A DNA stretch of 63,513 bases from Arenibacter sp. F20364 (GCF_023015905.1 NZ_JALKBD010000030.1:1-63513), one strand, 5' to 3'; counted from the first letter of the stretch, positions 36,716-47,129 are shown. Numbers and translations: made by a program. The notes: generated by a model from the sequence alone, not told the origin.

Positions 36716-37918
36716 TTAGGAGTTGAACGCCATTTTTCTTCTAGTGTTGACTGCTCTATTCTTGGAAAACACTATGATCAATACGGCAATGGTTATCCCG
36801 GTACCTGCCATTAGGGCCCCGACCAAACTTGCGGATGTAAAACCAAACCCCATGGCTATTGGTAATCCCGCAAAGAATGCTCCTGAGGCATTCCCCATAT
36901 TAAAGGCACTCTGGTTCATGGAAGATCCCAACATCTCAGATCCTTTGGAGGCCTTTATAATGGCCAATTGTATTGGGGTTCCTACCATAAAGGACACGAT
37001 TCCTATTATAAAGGTCAAAATTAGTATGGCTACAGGGTTTGCGGCAACCAAAAAGTTGATCAACAGTACCATTACCATTAAGGACAAGCTGATGATAACA
37101 GCTTTTAATGGACTAAATATCTCTGCCATTTTAGCACCAATAAAGTTTCCGAATACCATTCCTACTCCGGCCAAAATCATGGCATAACTCACCATACTCT
37201 CGGAATGTCCGGATACATTGGTCAACAAAGGGGCAATATAGCTATACCAGGCAAAGAATCCCCCAGTCCCGATGGTGGTAAGTAATATGAGCAGCCAAAT
37301 TTCCACTCTTTTAAAAACCTTCAAATCCTTGAAGAATCCCTCAGAGGAGGATTTTTCCATTTTTGGAATCCAAAAGTAAATACTGAGCAGCGCTATAATA
37401 CCAACAATACCTACTAATAAAAAGGAAAGGTTCCAATTGTAATGATGCCCGAGGTAAGTACCTATTGGGACACCTATTACATTGGCAATGGTTAAACCGG
37501 CAAACATAGTGGCAATTGCCTGTGCCGCTTTTCCTTCTTTAGCCAACTTTCCTGCCACTACCGCACCAATTCCAAAAAATGCCCCATGTGGCAATCCCGA
37601 TAGGAATCTCGTAATCATTAAAGAAGTATAGTTTGTAGAAAAAGCTGAAAGTGTATTGAAAACCGTAAACCATATCATTAAATACAGCAACACTTTATGT
37701 GCTGGCCATTTTCCGCTCATAGCTGTTAAAGTGGGGGCGCCAATTACCACTCCCAAGGCATAGGCCGATATAAAATGACCTGCTTGAGGTATGCTTATCT
37801 GTAGAGAATTGGCCACGTCCGGGAGAATACCCATTATTACAAACTCGGTCATCCCTATACCAAAGCCTCCTACCCCTAGGGCAAGTAGCGCTTTATTGTT
37901 TGATTTGTCCATATTCAT
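36716..37918 (-). CDS. MFS transporter, DHA1 drug/sugar efflux type (AraJ-like)
   Basis: 400-residue inner-membrane permease with about 12 hydrophobic helices. The start ALLALGVGGFGIGMTEFVIMG and the loop 2-3 motif (MSGKWPAHKVLLYLM) are typical of AraJ/YdhP-like exporters. The RFLSGLPHGAFFGIGA segment matches the helix-4 signature. Substrate unknown. It converges on leuB. Confidence 0.85.
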   Translation of the reverse strand: MNMDKSNNKALLALGVGGFGIGMTEFVIMGILPDVANSLQISIPQAGHFISAYALGVVIGAPTLTAMSGKWPAHKVLLYLMIWFTVFNTLSAFSTNYTSLMITRFLSGLPHGAFFGIGAVVAGKLAKEGKAAQAIATMFAGLTIANVIGVPIGTYLGHHYNWNLSFLLVGIVGIIALLSIYFWIPKMEKSSSEGFFKDLKVFKRVEIWLLILLTTIGTGGFFAWYSYIAPLLTNVSGHSESMVSYAMILAGVGMVFGNFIGAKMAEIFSPLKAVIISLSLMVMVLLINFLVAANPVAILILTFIIGIVSFMVGTPIQLAIIKASKGSEMLGSSMNQSAFNMGNASGAFFAGLPIAMGFGFTSASLVGALMAGTGITIAVLIIVFSKNRAVNTRRKMAFNS

Positions 37919-38331
37919 AATATTATCATTTAGAACATTAATACAGGTACAATATTACTACAAGGTATTTTCCCATGGCTATGGATAATTAACCTATTTA
38001 TATTCATTTATATCCTGCAAAAAAGCGGCAAAAGTAATACTATTTGCTCAAATACTGTGTGTTTACAATGGTTATTGCGTTTTATTGGGAAACATTTAAG
38101 ACATATTGGGTGCTGCTTGTTTTATGGAATTTTGAATCTAAATGTTTCATCTGTGACAACCAATAGGCTTAATTTCGTCAAGGAGAGTGTTAGATAATTT
38201 TTTGTATGAATATTAAAGATGCCTTTATTGCCGTTGCATGGCCTGTTAAATTTCAAAGACTATACGATTTGGAGATATTAAACGTTGATACCTTATAATA
38301 ACTTAAGTATTTTCCTACAAATTAAAATACC
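37919..38331. other. Divergent intergenic region before the FIST gene
   Basis: 413 bp between the MFS gene and the FIST gene. Its only notable content is a 30-codon ATG frame (38206-38298), listed separately. No clear promoter or repeat is seen. Confidence 0.4.
38206..38298 (+). CDS. Possible 30-aa microprotein
   Basis: ATG-started frame reading MNIKDAFIAVAWPVKF and ending EILNVDTL, 33 bp before the FIST start. It could be a small upstream ORF of the FIST-kinase unit or chance. No family recognised. Confidence 0.2.
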   Translation: MNIKDAFIAVAWPVKFQRLYDLEILNVDTL

Positions 38332-39459
38332 ATGAAAATATATCAGCATAAAATACTTCAACTTGAAGACCTTGATCATTTGGATTTGGATTTTATTCCT
38401 GATGTATTTTTTCTCTTCGCATCACCCACCTTTAAAGGAACGAAAGAATTTGTTGCCCAACTAGCTAATAAATATACCAACGCTAATTTAATAGGATGTT
38501 CCACTGCAGGTGAAATTCTAGGGAATGAGGTGTTGGATTCAACCATTGCCTTAACGGCAGTAAAGTTTGAAAAAACTATAATCCGTATAGAAGAAGTAGA
38601 TTTGGTTTCGCATAATCTGGATAGTTTCGATGCAGGAAAGGCCTTGAGCACTAAGTTAATGGGACCAGATTTGAGACATATATTTGTATTAAGTGATGGA
38701 CTTGTTGTAAATGGGGCCGAATTGGTAAAGGGACTACATAAGGATATGGACAAGTCCGTAAGTATCACTGGTGGTCTGGCCGGGGATTGTTCAAACTTTG
38801 AGAATACCTTTGTCATTTCCGGAAATCAAGTGTCTTCCCAAAAGATTGTAGCCCTAGGATTATATGGCCCGGAATTAAGTATTGGATTTGGATCCAAGGG
38901 TGGATGGGACAGTTTTGGTATTGAAAGATTGGTTACAAAATCCAAAAATAATGTGCTGTATGAATTGGATGGGCAACCCGCTTTGGAATTATATAAGTCA
39001 TTTTTGGGTGACATGGCCAAGGATTTACCGGGTTCCGGACTTTTATTTCCTTTGAGCATGAGGGATGAGGATAATCAAATACCAGTGGTAAGGACCATTT
39101 TATCTGTTGATGAGAAAAGTGGAAGTCTCACTTTTGCCGGAAACATTCCCCAGGGTTCTTATGTAAGATTGATGAAAGCCAATATTGATAGAATTATAGG
39201 AGGTGCGGAACAATCGGCAATAACTGCCAAGAAGAGTACGGAAGATCAGCATCAATTGGCATTTTTGATAAGCTGCGTAGGAAGAAGATTGGTTATGAAA
39301 CAATTGGTGGAGGAAGAAGTAGAAGCAGTAAATGAAGTATTTGGAAACGATATTTTCACCACAGGGTTCTATTCTTACGGGGAAATTGCTCCCTTTGATA
39401 AGTTTTCGCCATGTACCCTGCACAATCAAACTATGACGATAACAACCTTTTCTGAATGA
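38332..39459 (+). CDS. FIST sensory protein (FIST N and C domains)
   Basis: 375-residue protein made only of the FIST_N (about 20-220) and FIST_C (about 230-365) domains. Clear segments are LIGCSTAGEILGNEV, VFVLSDGLVVNG-like, SITGGLAGDCSNFENT and the C-terminal FTTGFYSYGEIAPF. FIST domains are predicted to bind small ligands such as amino acids and feed signalling proteins. The stop overlaps the kinase start by four bases, so the two are a translationally coupled sensor-kinase pair. Confidence 0.9.
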   Translation: MKIYQHKILQLEDLDHLDLDFIPDVFFLFASPTFKGTKEFVAQLANKYTNANLIGCSTAGEILGNEVLDSTIALTAVKFEKTIIRIEEVDLVSHNLDSFDAGKALSTKLMGPDLRHIFVLSDGLVVNGAELVKGLHKDMDKSVSITGGLAGDCSNFENTFVISGNQVSSQKIVALGLYGPELSIGFGSKGGWDSFGIERLVTKSKNNVLYELDGQPALELYKSFLGDMAKDLPGSGLLFPLSMRDEDNQIPVVRTILSVDEKSGSLTFAGNIPQGSYVRLMKANIDRIIGGAEQSAITAKKSTEDQHQLAFLISCVGRRLVMKQLVEEEVEAVNEVFGNDIFTTGFYSYGEIAPFDKFSPCTLHNQTMTITTFSE

Positions 39460-41222
39460 GCAATAATTACCATAGACTACTCAAAAGACAGTTAAAAAAG
39501 ATAGATTTGGATGATAGTACTCTGGATCTTATCACCCCTTTATTGCATCAAGTCAATGAAGCATATAAGGCGTTTGACAGTGACTTGGAGCATATAGAGA
39601 ATGTCTTGGAGAAAAGTTCCCAAGAACTTTTTCAAACCAATCAGCAATTAAAGAATAATATTGAGTCCATTAGCGGGCAGTTGTCAAAAGTGGCAGGTAA
39701 CATTAAGGATGTTATTTTTGAAATGGATTTGAACGGCAATTGGTCCTACCTTAACCCTGCCTGGAGAAAGTTGACCGGATTTAAGGTAAAAGACTGTTTA
39801 GGAAAACCTTTCTACCAATTTTTGAAGGATGATGAGGGTGAGGATTACAAAGATCTTTTAAATCTAAAGGCCCCTAATTTTAAAACCACGAGTAAAATAT
39901 TTAAGTCCCAAACTATCGATGGCCAACATAAATGGTTGGATTTTTCCATAAAGGTGATAATGTCGGAAGAAGGAAAAATTGAAGGTTATATTGGTGCAAT
40001 TGTAGATATAAGTAAGATAAAGGAAACGGAATTGGCTTTAATAGAAGCTAAGGAGAAAGAGTCGATGGCCAATAAGGCCAAAGATGAGTTTTTAACCACT
40101 ATGTCCCATGAGATTAGAACCCCTCTCAATGCAGTTATAGGAATAAGTCACTTGTTGCTTTTGGAAAATCCTAAAAAGGAGCAGTTGGAAAACCTAAGTA
40201 CGCTAAAGCATTCATCGGAACATTTATTGTGTTTGGTAAATGATATTTTAGACTTCAATAAAATTGCCTCGGGCCAATTGGAATTGGAAGAACGAAATTT
40301 TAGCTTAAATCAAGTCCTAAATGGTTTACAGAGTATATTCCACAATACGGCCAAAGAAAAGGATCTTAGGCTAATTGTTAAAAAGGATACCACCCTTCCA
40401 AAAACATTTATCGGGGACAGTACTAGATTATCCCAAATCCTGACAAATCTGGTCAGCAACGCCATAAAATTTACCGATGAAGGCAAAGTTACCGTAGATA
40501 TAGAGGCATTGGAGATTGCCGAGGAGTATTATGTTGTAGAATTTATGATCACCGATACTGGAATTGGGATCCCTGAAGATAAACGAGATAAAATATTTCT
40601 TTCGTTTGCACAGGCTAATTCCGATACCACTAGAAAGTACGGGGGTACTGGCTTGGGTCTGGCCATATGTAAGCGACTACTGGAACTTATGGACAGCGAG
40701 CTAAAATTGGAAAGTGAAGTTGGTAAGGGATCTACATTTAGTTTTAAGTTAAAATTACAAAAAAGCACAAAGTCAGATTATGCGGAAGATATATATGCCT
40801 TTGATGCCAAGACCATACATCAGCAAGAAAATTTGAAAGGTGCTAGAATACTGGTAGCCGAGGATAACAAGGTGAATATTATGGTTATTGAGAAGTTTCT
40901 CTCCAAATGGCAGGTTGATTTTGAAATAGCCGAAAATGGCCTTATAGCCCTTAATAAGGCCATGGAGAATACCTACGACATGATTTTAATGGATCTACAA
41001 ATGCCTGTAATGAATGGTTTTGAAGCTAGTAAAGCAATACGGGAATCCAGTAATCCGCTGAACAAGGTTATGCCGATCTACGCCCTATCAGCTTCCACCG
41101 GAATGGATATTAAAAATCAATTGGGACAATACGGAATAAATGGTCTAATATGCAAACCTTTTAATCCTACCGAATTGTTTAAAACATTGACATCTATACT
41201 GCAACAAAAATATATTCTATAG
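39456..41222 (+). CDS. PAS-containing hybrid histidine kinase
   Basis: 588-residue soluble kinase. An N-terminal coiled coil (about 1-75) is followed by a PAS/PAC domain (about 80-190) and HisKA with phospho-acceptor H218 in MSHEIRTPLNAVIG. Then come the HATPase domain (N box LTNLVSNAIKFTDEG, G1 DTGIGIP, G2 GGTGLGLAI) and a C-terminal receiver with D513 in MILMDLQMPVMNG. There are no transmembrane helices, so input most likely comes from the FIST partner and the PAS domain. No separate output regulator is adjacent. Confidence 0.92.
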   Translation: MSNNYHRLLKRQLKKIDLDDSTLDLITPLLHQVNEAYKAFDSDLEHIENVLEKSSQELFQTNQQLKNNIESISGQLSKVAGNIKDVIFEMDLNGNWSYLNPAWRKLTGFKVKDCLGKPFYQFLKDDEGEDYKDLLNLKAPNFKTTSKIFKSQTIDGQHKWLDFSIKVIMSEEGKIEGYIGAIVDISKIKETELALIEAKEKESMANKAKDEFLTTMSHEIRTPLNAVIGISHLLLLENPKKEQLENLSTLKHSSEHLLCLVNDILDFNKIASGQLELEERNFSLNQVLNGLQSIFHNTAKEKDLRLIVKKDTTLPKTFIGDSTRLSQILTNLVSNAIKFTDEGKVTVDIEALEIAEEYYVVEFMITDTGIGIPEDKRDKIFLSFAQANSDTTRKYGGTGLGLAICKRLLELMDSELKLESEVGKGSTFSFKLKLQKSTKSDYAEDIYAFDAKTIHQQENLKGARILVAEDNKVNIMVIEKFLSKWQVDFEIAENGLIALNKAMENTYDMILMDLQMPVMNGFEASKAIRESSNPLNKVMPIYALSASTGMDIKNQLGQYGINGLICKPFNPTELFKTLTSILQQKYIL

Positions 41223-41251
41223 TCATCTGTACAGATGTGAAATTAAAAAAC

Positions 41252-41286
41252 TAAAGCCCACGAGATAAATATCAAGTTGGGCTTTA
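41252..41286 (+). terminator. Intrinsic terminator after the hybrid kinase
   Basis: Stem TAAAGCCCA/TGGGCTTTA with a 17-base loop and a following T-rich stretch, 30 bp past the kinase stop. It is symmetrical enough also to serve the converging GapN-type gene. Confidence 0.75.
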
Positions 41287-41334
41287 ATTTTTATAAAATT
41301 TTCAAGTTCCAATAAACCTAAAATAAAATATCGG

Positions 41335-42921
41335 CTATAGAATATAGTCGGTACTTATAAAGTTGGACAATTTTGATTCTAATAACTGTTCTACGGTTTC
41401 GGTGTTTAGATCGTTATCCTTAAAGGCAACAAAAGTCCTTATGGAAAAGGAACGCAAGGCATCATATACACTTAAAGTGGCTTGGGCAGAATCTTTTCGT
41501 CCCGTGAACGGATATACATCCGGGCCACGTTGGCATGAACTGTTTAGGTTGACCCTACATACCAAATTGACCAAGGTATCTATTAACGGAGCTATGGCAT
41601 ATACATCCCTACCGAACAAACTAACTTGTTGTCCATAGTTGGATTCGGCCATATCATCCAAGGGTTCTTCTATATCCTTAAAGGTCACGATCGGAATTAC
41701 CGGACCAAATTGTTCCTCCTGATATACCCGCATTTCTTTGTTCACCGGAAATAGCACTGCTGGCCATATGTAATTATCGGAATGCGTCCCCCCCTTTTTG
41801 TTCAATATTTTAGCTCCTTTCTCCCTGGCGTCATCTATTAATTCTTGAATATAGGCAGGTTTGCCAGGTTCTGGCAGCGGAGTTAACTTAACACCGTCTT
41901 CCCATGGGTTTCCAAATTTTAGGGCATCTACCCTTTGCGAAAATCGTTTGTTAAATTCACTGGCAATATCCTCGTGGACATAGATTATTTTTAACGCTGT
42001 ACAACGCTGTCCGTTAAAGGATAAGGTGCCGGCAATACACTCGTCTATGGTCAAATCCAAATCTGCGTCGGGCAGTATTATCGCCGGATTTTTTGCTTCC
42101 AATCCAAGCACCAAACGCAGTCTGTTGCTTTTAGGATGCTGGTTTTGCAGGGCATTGGCCGATTTACTATTACCGATCAAAGCCAATACATCTACTTTCC
42201 CTGTTTTCATGATTGGTGCAGCCACTGCCCTACCTCTACCAAATACAATATTTACGACCCCTTTTGGGAAACTGGATTGAAAAGCTTCCAATAATGGAGT
42301 AATCAAGAGAACCCCATGTTTCGCAGGCTTAAAAATGGTAGTATTCCCCATTATTATAGCAGGAATAAGCAAGGCAAAAGTTTCGTTTAAAGGATAGTTG
42401 TATGGTCCTAAACAGAGTACGACCCCAAGAGGTCCCCGTCTAATATGGGCATAAACACCATCGTTTTTTTCAAATTTGGCATTATCCCTGTCAAGTTGTT
42501 TGTAATCCTCAATGGTGTCTTTTATGTACTCTACCGTTCTGTCGAACTCCTTTTGGGAATCAGGAAGTGATTTTCCGATTTCCCACATTAAGAGTTTTAC
42601 AATTTCATCCCTTTTGGTCTGCATTTTGCCTACAAAAATCTCCATGCAGTCTATGCGTTCCTTAACGCGCATGGTCGGCCAAATTCCCTTGCCCTTGTTA
42701 TAGGCCACCAGCGCTGCATCAAGGGCCTCCATAGCTTCTTTTTCCTCCATGTCCGGAATACTTCCCAATAAGGTTGGCTCGTATTTTTCCGTGCTGGATA
42801 TGGTGGAGTAGACCTCAGTGGTTTTCCCGTTCCAAGGCCTTAATTCTCCATTGACCAGATAGGTTCTTTGATGGATGGCCTCGTTTATAATATATTCAGA
42901 AGGTATACTCGATTTGCCCAT
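41335..42921 (-). CDS. GapN-type NADP-dependent aldehyde dehydrogenase with displaced catalytic Glu
   Basis: 528-residue aldehyde dehydrogenase of the branch annotated in flavobacteria as non-phosphorylating NADP-dependent glyceraldehyde-3-phosphate dehydrogenase. The nucleophile C307 lies in [10 protein letters not shown], with [12 protein letters not shown] at the Rossmann site and [14 protein letters not shown] near the end. The general-base Glu, which normally lies 34 residues before the Cys in ELGG, is Gly273 here; a Glu occurs two residues later (E275 in [10 protein letters not shown]). Activity and substrate are therefore less certain than the family. Monocistronic. Confidence 0.78.
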   Translation of the reverse strand: MGKSSIPSEYIINEAIHQRTYLVNGELRPWNGKTTEVYSTISSTEKYEPTLLGSIPDMEEKEAMEALDAALVAYNKGKGIWPTMRVKERIDCMEIFVGKMQTKRDEIVKLLMWEIGKSLPDSQKEFDRTVEYIKDTIEDYKQLDRDNAKFEKNDGVYAHIRRGPLGVVLCLGPYNYPLNETFALLIPAIIMGNTTIFKPAKHGVLLITPLLEAFQSSFPKGVVNIVFGRGRAVAAPIMKTGKVDVLALIGNSKSANALQNQHPKSNRLRLVLGLEAKNPAIILPDADLDLTIDECIAGTLSFNGQRCTALKIIYVHEDIASEFNKRFSQRVDALKFGNPWEDGVKLTPLPEPGKPAYIQELIDDAREKGAKILNKKGGTHSDNYIWPAVLFPVNKEMRVYQEEQFGPVIPIVTFKDIEEPLDDMAESNYGQQVSLFGRDVYAIAPLIDTLVNLVCRVNLNSSCQRGPDVYPFTGRKDSAQATLSVYDALRSFSIRTFVAFKDNDLNTETVEQLLESKLSNFISTDYIL

Positions 42922-43086
42922 AAGTGATTCTTTTTTGAAAAATGAAATTATTAAAATTAAACTCTCAGACCACTAAATTAAGAAAAGGAGAATTTTAATT
43001 CCCTATAAAATATATGGAATATTTGTAGTAAAGTCACGAAAAGGCTTTCGCAGCTTGCAATATCATAAAAATCGTACTAAATGTTA

Positions 43087-44340
43087 TTAGATTAAGTACT
43101 GAAATAAATCCGGCTTATCGTTGATGTAGTCGCCAAAAAAGTTGTTTTCCTTCATCCTTTTGATAAGCGGGGCCAAATCTTCTGAATTTTTTAATTCTAT
43201 TCCCACCACGGCCGGGGCATTCTCCCTACTAGATTTTTTTGAATATTCAAAATGGGTAATATCATCTGTTGGACCCAAAATATCCACAACGAATTCCTTC
43301 AACGCACCAGGTCTCTGGGGAAAGCGTATAATAAAATAGTGTTTTAATTTGCCGTATAACAAAGCACGTTCCTTTATCTCGGCCGTACGCGTAATATCGT
43401 TGTTACTACCACTTACAATGCAGATCACGTTTTTACCTTTTATTTCTTCCTTGTAATCGTCCAGAACGGTAATCGTAAGGGCTCCTGCCGGTTCCACAAC
43501 TATGGCGTCCCTGTTGTAAAGATCCAAAATGGTCTGGCAAACCTTGCCCTCTGGAACAGTCACCATATCATAGAGGTTGTCCTTGCAAATATTAAATGTA
43601 AGATTGCCTACGCGCTTTACAGCAGCACCGTCAATAAATTTATCTATATGTTCCAGTTCTGTGTTAACCCCTTTTTCTATGGAAGTTTTCATAGATGGGG
43701 CGCCTTCCGGTTCAACGCCAATAATTTTTGTTTGTGGCGATAACGTCTTGAATACGGCACAGAGGCCCGAGGCCAAACCGCCACCACCAACAGCCACAAA
43801 GATGTAGTCTATTGGTTTCTTGGTCTGTTCCAGTATTTCCAAACCAACCGTAGCCTGACCTTCAATTATTTTTGGGTCGTCAAAAGGATGGATATAAGTC
43901 TTTTTCTCTGCGGCACAGAATTCTTTGGCCGCATTTGAGGCATCATCAAAGGTATCACCCTCGAGTACTACGGTTACCCAATCCCCTCCAAATAACTTTG
44001 TTTGCTCAACCTTTTGTTTTGGCGTTACTGAGGGCATATATATTGTACCGGGTATTCCTAAGTAATTGCAGGCAAAAGCTACGCCCTGGGCATGATTGCC
44101 AGCACTGGCACATACTACACCATTCACAGTTTCGGCCTTGGTAAGGGAGCTAATTTTATTAAAGGCCCCCCTTATTTTATAACTTCTTACCCGGTGTAAA
44201 TCTTCCCTTTTCAAAAGAATATTGGCATCATAGGTCTTGGAATATCTAATGCTCTGCGTCAATGGAGTGATATCCGCAACTTGCCTAATGGTTTCGGCCG
44301 CCTTCCTGATGTCTTCTATTTTGGGAAAATAAGATTTCAT
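43087..44340 (-). CDS. ilvA: Threonine deaminase (threonine ammonia-lyase, biosynthetic)
   Basis: 417-residue PLP enzyme making 2-oxobutyrate for isoleucine. The PLP Lys is in VRSYKIRGAFNKIS, CASAGNHAQGVAFAC binds the substrate carboxylate, and VGGGGLASGLCAV binds phosphate. A single ACT-like regulatory domain (about 325-417, FIIRFPQRPGALKEF) indicates isoleucine feedback. I start at the ATG at 44340; a TTG six codons upstream is less likely. It lies 71 bp after ilvC, across a strong hairpin. Confidence 0.93.
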   Translation of the reverse strand: MKSYFPKIEDIRKAAETIRQVADITPLTQSIRYSKTYDANILLKREDLHRVRSYKIRGAFNKISSLTKAETVNGVVCASAGNHAQGVAFACNYLGIPGTIYMPSVTPKQKVEQTKLFGGDWVTVVLEGDTFDDASNAAKEFCAAEKKTYIHPFDDPKIIEGQATVGLEILEQTKKPIDYIFVAVGGGGLASGLCAVFKTLSPQTKIIGVEPEGAPSMKTSIEKGVNTELEHIDKFIDGAAVKRVGNLTFNICKDNLYDMVTVPEGKVCQTILDLYNRDAIVVEPAGALTITVLDDYKEEIKGKNVICIVSGSNNDITRTAEIKERALLYGKLKHYFIIRFPQRPGALKEFVVDILGPTDDITHFEYSKKSSRENAPAVVGIELKNSEDLAPLIKRMKENNFFGDYINDKPDLFQYLI

Positions 44341-44356
44341 AAATGCATATATAAAC

Positions 44357-44393
44357 AAAGGCCTGCCGAGTTAATTAAACTTGGCAGGCCTTT
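44357..44393 (-). terminator. Perfect 11-bp hairpin between ilvC and ilvA
   Basis: Stem AAAGGCCTGCC/GGCAGGCCTTT with a 15-base loop. On the minus strand it lies 19 bp past the ilvC stop, followed by a weak T-rich stretch, and ends 17 bp before ilvA. It may partly terminate, or stabilise the ilvC end of the message. Its GCCTGCC core is the same as in the REP-like elements at 29.6 and 61.6 kb. Confidence 0.6.
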
Positions 44394-44411
44394 TAAATTA
44401 GTTAAGTTTAA

Positions 44412-45887
44412 TTATACTATAGGTTTCATAGCGGTCATGGATGCTCGCAACCTAGCTCCAACTATCTCTACTGGATGTTCACGTAAAGCCTTGTTTACAG
44501 CAATGAGTTTTGCGTTATCGACACTTAGATGTTTTTGGTCGGCAAAATGTTTTCCAATTACATCGGTATCGATTTTTTTCATGAAATCGGCCAATAAAGG
44601 CTTACAGGCATGGTCAAACAAATAACAACCGTATTCTGCTGTATCGGAAATTACCCTGTTCATTTCGAATAATTTTTTTCTAGCAATGGTGTTGGCGATC
44701 AATGGAGTTTCATGAAGCGATTCGTAGTAAGCAGATTCTGCAATGATGCCAGATTCTGTCATAGATTCAAAAGCCAGTTCCACACCTGCTCTAACCATAG
44801 CTACCATGAGTACGCCATGATCATAAAATTCCTGTTCAACAATTTTATCGGATCCCGCAGGAGTTTTTTCGAAAGCGGTCTCTCCAGTTGCGGCTCTCCA
44901 AGTCAATAGGTTTTTATCATCGTTGGCCCAATCTTCCATCATAGTTTTGGAGAAATGGCCGCTCATGATATCATCCATATGCTTATGGAAAAGTGGTCGC
45001 ATAATATCCTTTAATTCTTCGGATAGTTCAAAAGCCTTAATTTTTGCGGGGTTGGACAAACGATCCATCATGTGGGTAATACCTCCATATTTAAGACCTT
45101 CTGTTATGGTTTCCCATCCGTACTGAATTAATTTGGAAGCATATCCCGCGTCCATTCCTTTTTCAATCATTTTATCAAAACAAAGAATGGAACCTGTTTG
45201 CAACAAGCCACATAAGATGGTCTGTTCACCCATTAAATCGGATTTTACTTCGGCAACAAAGGAAGACTCCAAAACACCGGCCTTATGACCACCAGTGGCA
45301 ACTGCGTAGGCTTTTGCCTGTGCCAAACCTTTATCTTGAGGGTCATTGTTTGGGTGCACTGCAATTAGGGTAGGAACACCAAAGCCTCTTTTGTATTCTT
45401 CACGTACTTCAGATCCTGGACACTTTGGAGCTACCATTATAACCGTCAAATCCTCACGGATCTGCATACCTTCCTCTACAATGTTAAAACCGTGAGAGTA
45501 AGATAAGGTAGCACCTTTTTTCATTAGGGGCATAACGGCGGAAACTACACTGGTATGTTGTTTGTCCGGAGTTAAATTAATAACCACATCGGCTGTCGGA
45601 ATTAGTTCCTCGTAGGTCCCAACATTAAAACCGTTCTCACTTGCATTTATAAAAGATTGTCTTTTTTCTTTTATAGCCGCACCTCTTAGGGTGTAAGAAA
45701 TGTCCAATCCGGAATCGCGCATATTCAGACCTTGGTTAAGTCCTTGAGCACCACATCCAACGATTACAATTTTTTTCCCTTTTAAAGCGGATACACCATC
45801 AGAAAATTCTGAAGATTCCATAAACCTACATTTTCCTAATTGAATAAGTTGTTCCCTTAATGATAGTGTATTAAAGTAATTTGCCAT
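44412..45887 (-). CDS. ilvC: Ketol-acid reductoisomerase (long, class II)
   Basis: 491-residue NADPH enzyme for isoleucine and valine synthesis. The length and the C-terminal duplicated helical domain mark it as class II, as in E. coli and plants. [18 protein letters not shown] is the nucleotide-binding loop and [18 protein letters not shown] is the active-site region. [18 protein letters not shown] belongs to the knotted domain. It starts 42 bp after ilvN. Confidence 0.97.
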   Translation of the reverse strand: MANYFNTLSLREQLIQLGKCRFMESSEFSDGVSALKGKKIVIVGCGAQGLNQGLNMRDSGLDISYTLRGAAIKEKRQSFINASENGFNVGTYEELIPTADVVINLTPDKQHTSVVSAVMPLMKKGATLSYSHGFNIVEEGMQIREDLTVIMVAPKCPGSEVREEYKRGFGVPTLIAVHPNNDPQDKGLAQAKAYAVATGGHKAGVLESSFVAEVKSDLMGEQTILCGLLQTGSILCFDKMIEKGMDAGYASKLIQYGWETITEGLKYGGITHMMDRLSNPAKIKAFELSEELKDIMRPLFHKHMDDIMSGHFSKTMMEDWANDDKNLLTWRAATGETAFEKTPAGSDKIVEQEFYDHGVLMVAMVRAGVELAFESMTESGIIAESAYYESLHETPLIANTIARKKLFEMNRVISDTAEYGCYLFDHACKPLLADFMKKIDTDVIGKHFADQKHLSVDNAKLIAVNKALREHPVEIVGARLRASMTAMKPIV

Positions 45888-45929
45888 TTTTTAAACTCGA
45901 TTTTATATCCCGATTCTTCTCGGGGTTGG

Positions 45930-46454
45930 TTATTGATTAAACTCTTTTAGTAATGAGGAAATTTTCATTTCCGATTTTGTCACCGCTATCCTTCCAGAAC
46001 GCACAAACTGCATAATTCCATAGGGTTTCAATTGTTGATACATTTCATCAATCTCATTTCTTCTACCACTCTTTGCCAGCACAAAAAACTCCCTGGATAC
46101 CGTTACAATTTGGGAATTACTATCCTTAATGATATTTTGTATATTTCGTTCATCGAACAACAAGGTAGAAGCTACTTTAAATAATGCCGATTCCTGATAG
46201 ATGGTTTCTTCATCGGTATGGTAATAAGCTTTGATGACCTCAATTTGTTTTTCCACCTGTCCTACGATATTGCGGACCCAATCTTCAGTAGTATATACCA
46301 CAATGGTAAACTTGGACACGTGGTCTATTTCCGATTTAGAAACATTTAAGCTTTCAATGTTTATATGACGTTTTAAAAATATCCCTGATATTCTGTTCAG
46401 CAATCCTACACTATTTTCGGAGTATACTGAAATTGTAAACCATTTATTTTCCAT
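45930..46454 (-). CDS. ilvN: Acetolactate synthase small (regulatory) subunit
   Basis: 174-residue ACT-domain regulator of acetolactate synthase, conferring branched-chain feedback. N-terminal ACT domain (about 4-75) with SVYSENSVGLLNRISGIF and HINIESLNVSKSE; the C-terminal domain (about 90-165) binds the catalytic subunit. Normally adjacent to ilvB; here one methyltransferase gene separates them. It could equally carry the symbol ilvH. Confidence 0.93.
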   Translation of the reverse strand: MENKWFTISVYSENSVGLLNRISGIFLKRHINIESLNVSKSEIDHVSKFTIVVYTTEDWVRNIVGQVEKQIEVIKAYYHTDEETIYQESALFKVASTLLFDERNIQNIIKDSNSQIVTVSREFFVLAKSGRRNEIDEMYQQLKPYGIMQFVRSGRIAVTKSEMKISSLLKEFNQ

Positions 46455-46516
46455 CTCCTAATCCCAATCCCCTATCCAAAATATTGGTTCAAGGGGAATT
46501 TAAATTAATAATTATT

Positions 46517-47095
46517 TTATTTTTTTACTGCGATAATTAAACCCGTGGACCAATTCATTTTGGTAACAACTAAATCTTGTCTTTCTTCAAGGTAATTAAC
46601 CAATCTATTAACGTTTTCAAAATGTCCTTCGGGCCAGTTGGGCTGTTGGTTTAGATCATCCACTACGTAAAATCCTCCAACATTGATTAGATTTAATAAT
46701 TCATCCAACTCGCTGTACTTTCCTGGCCAAGCATCCGCAAAGACTAAGTCGAATTTTTTTCCTCTATAATTTTTTATCCATTCACTACCATCTTCGCAAA
46801 TTATTTTTACCCTAGCATCCTGTCCAAAGTAATTCTTTGCAATTTCACTAAGCTTAGAGTCGTTATCAATGGTAAACAATTCTGAACCTTCATTCATTCC
46901 AGCTACCATCCAAGAAAGTGAAAGACCTATTCCCGTTCCCAGTTCCAAGAATCGTGAATTAGGTTTAGAGGCAATCAACGACTTAAGCAGTACCCCAATA
47001 TAAAGATCCGAGGGCATAGTAAAACCGATCTCCTTGGATTTTTTTTCTATATCTGCATAGTGCATAGGTCTGTCTGAAATATCTAAATCGTTCAT
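46517..47095 (-). CDS. SAM-dependent O-methyltransferase-like protein inside the ilv operon
   Basis: 192-residue class I methyltransferase of the O-methyltransferase family-3 kind. Motif I is FLELGTGIGLSLSWM, the acidic residue ending strand 2 is in LFTIDNDSKLSE, and DLVFADAWPGKYSELD is motif IV, with VVDDLNQQPNWPEG following. It sits between ilvB (34 bp upstream) and ilvN (62 bp downstream), in the same orientation. It has no role in branched-chain synthesis. Catechol-type metal ligands are only partly evident, so the substrate is open. Confidence 0.8.
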   Translation of the reverse strand: MNDLDISDRPMHYADIEKKSKEIGFTMPSDLYIGVLLKSLIASKPNSRFLELGTGIGLSLSWMVAGMNEGSELFTIDNDSKLSEIAKNYFGQDARVKIICEDGSEWIKNYRGKKFDLVFADAWPGKYSELDELLNLINVGGFYVVDDLNQQPNWPEGHFENVNRLVNYLEERQDLVVTKMNWSTGLIIAVKK

Positions 47096-47129
47096 TTGAC
47101 TACTTTTAATTATAAATGCCGCTTTCTAT

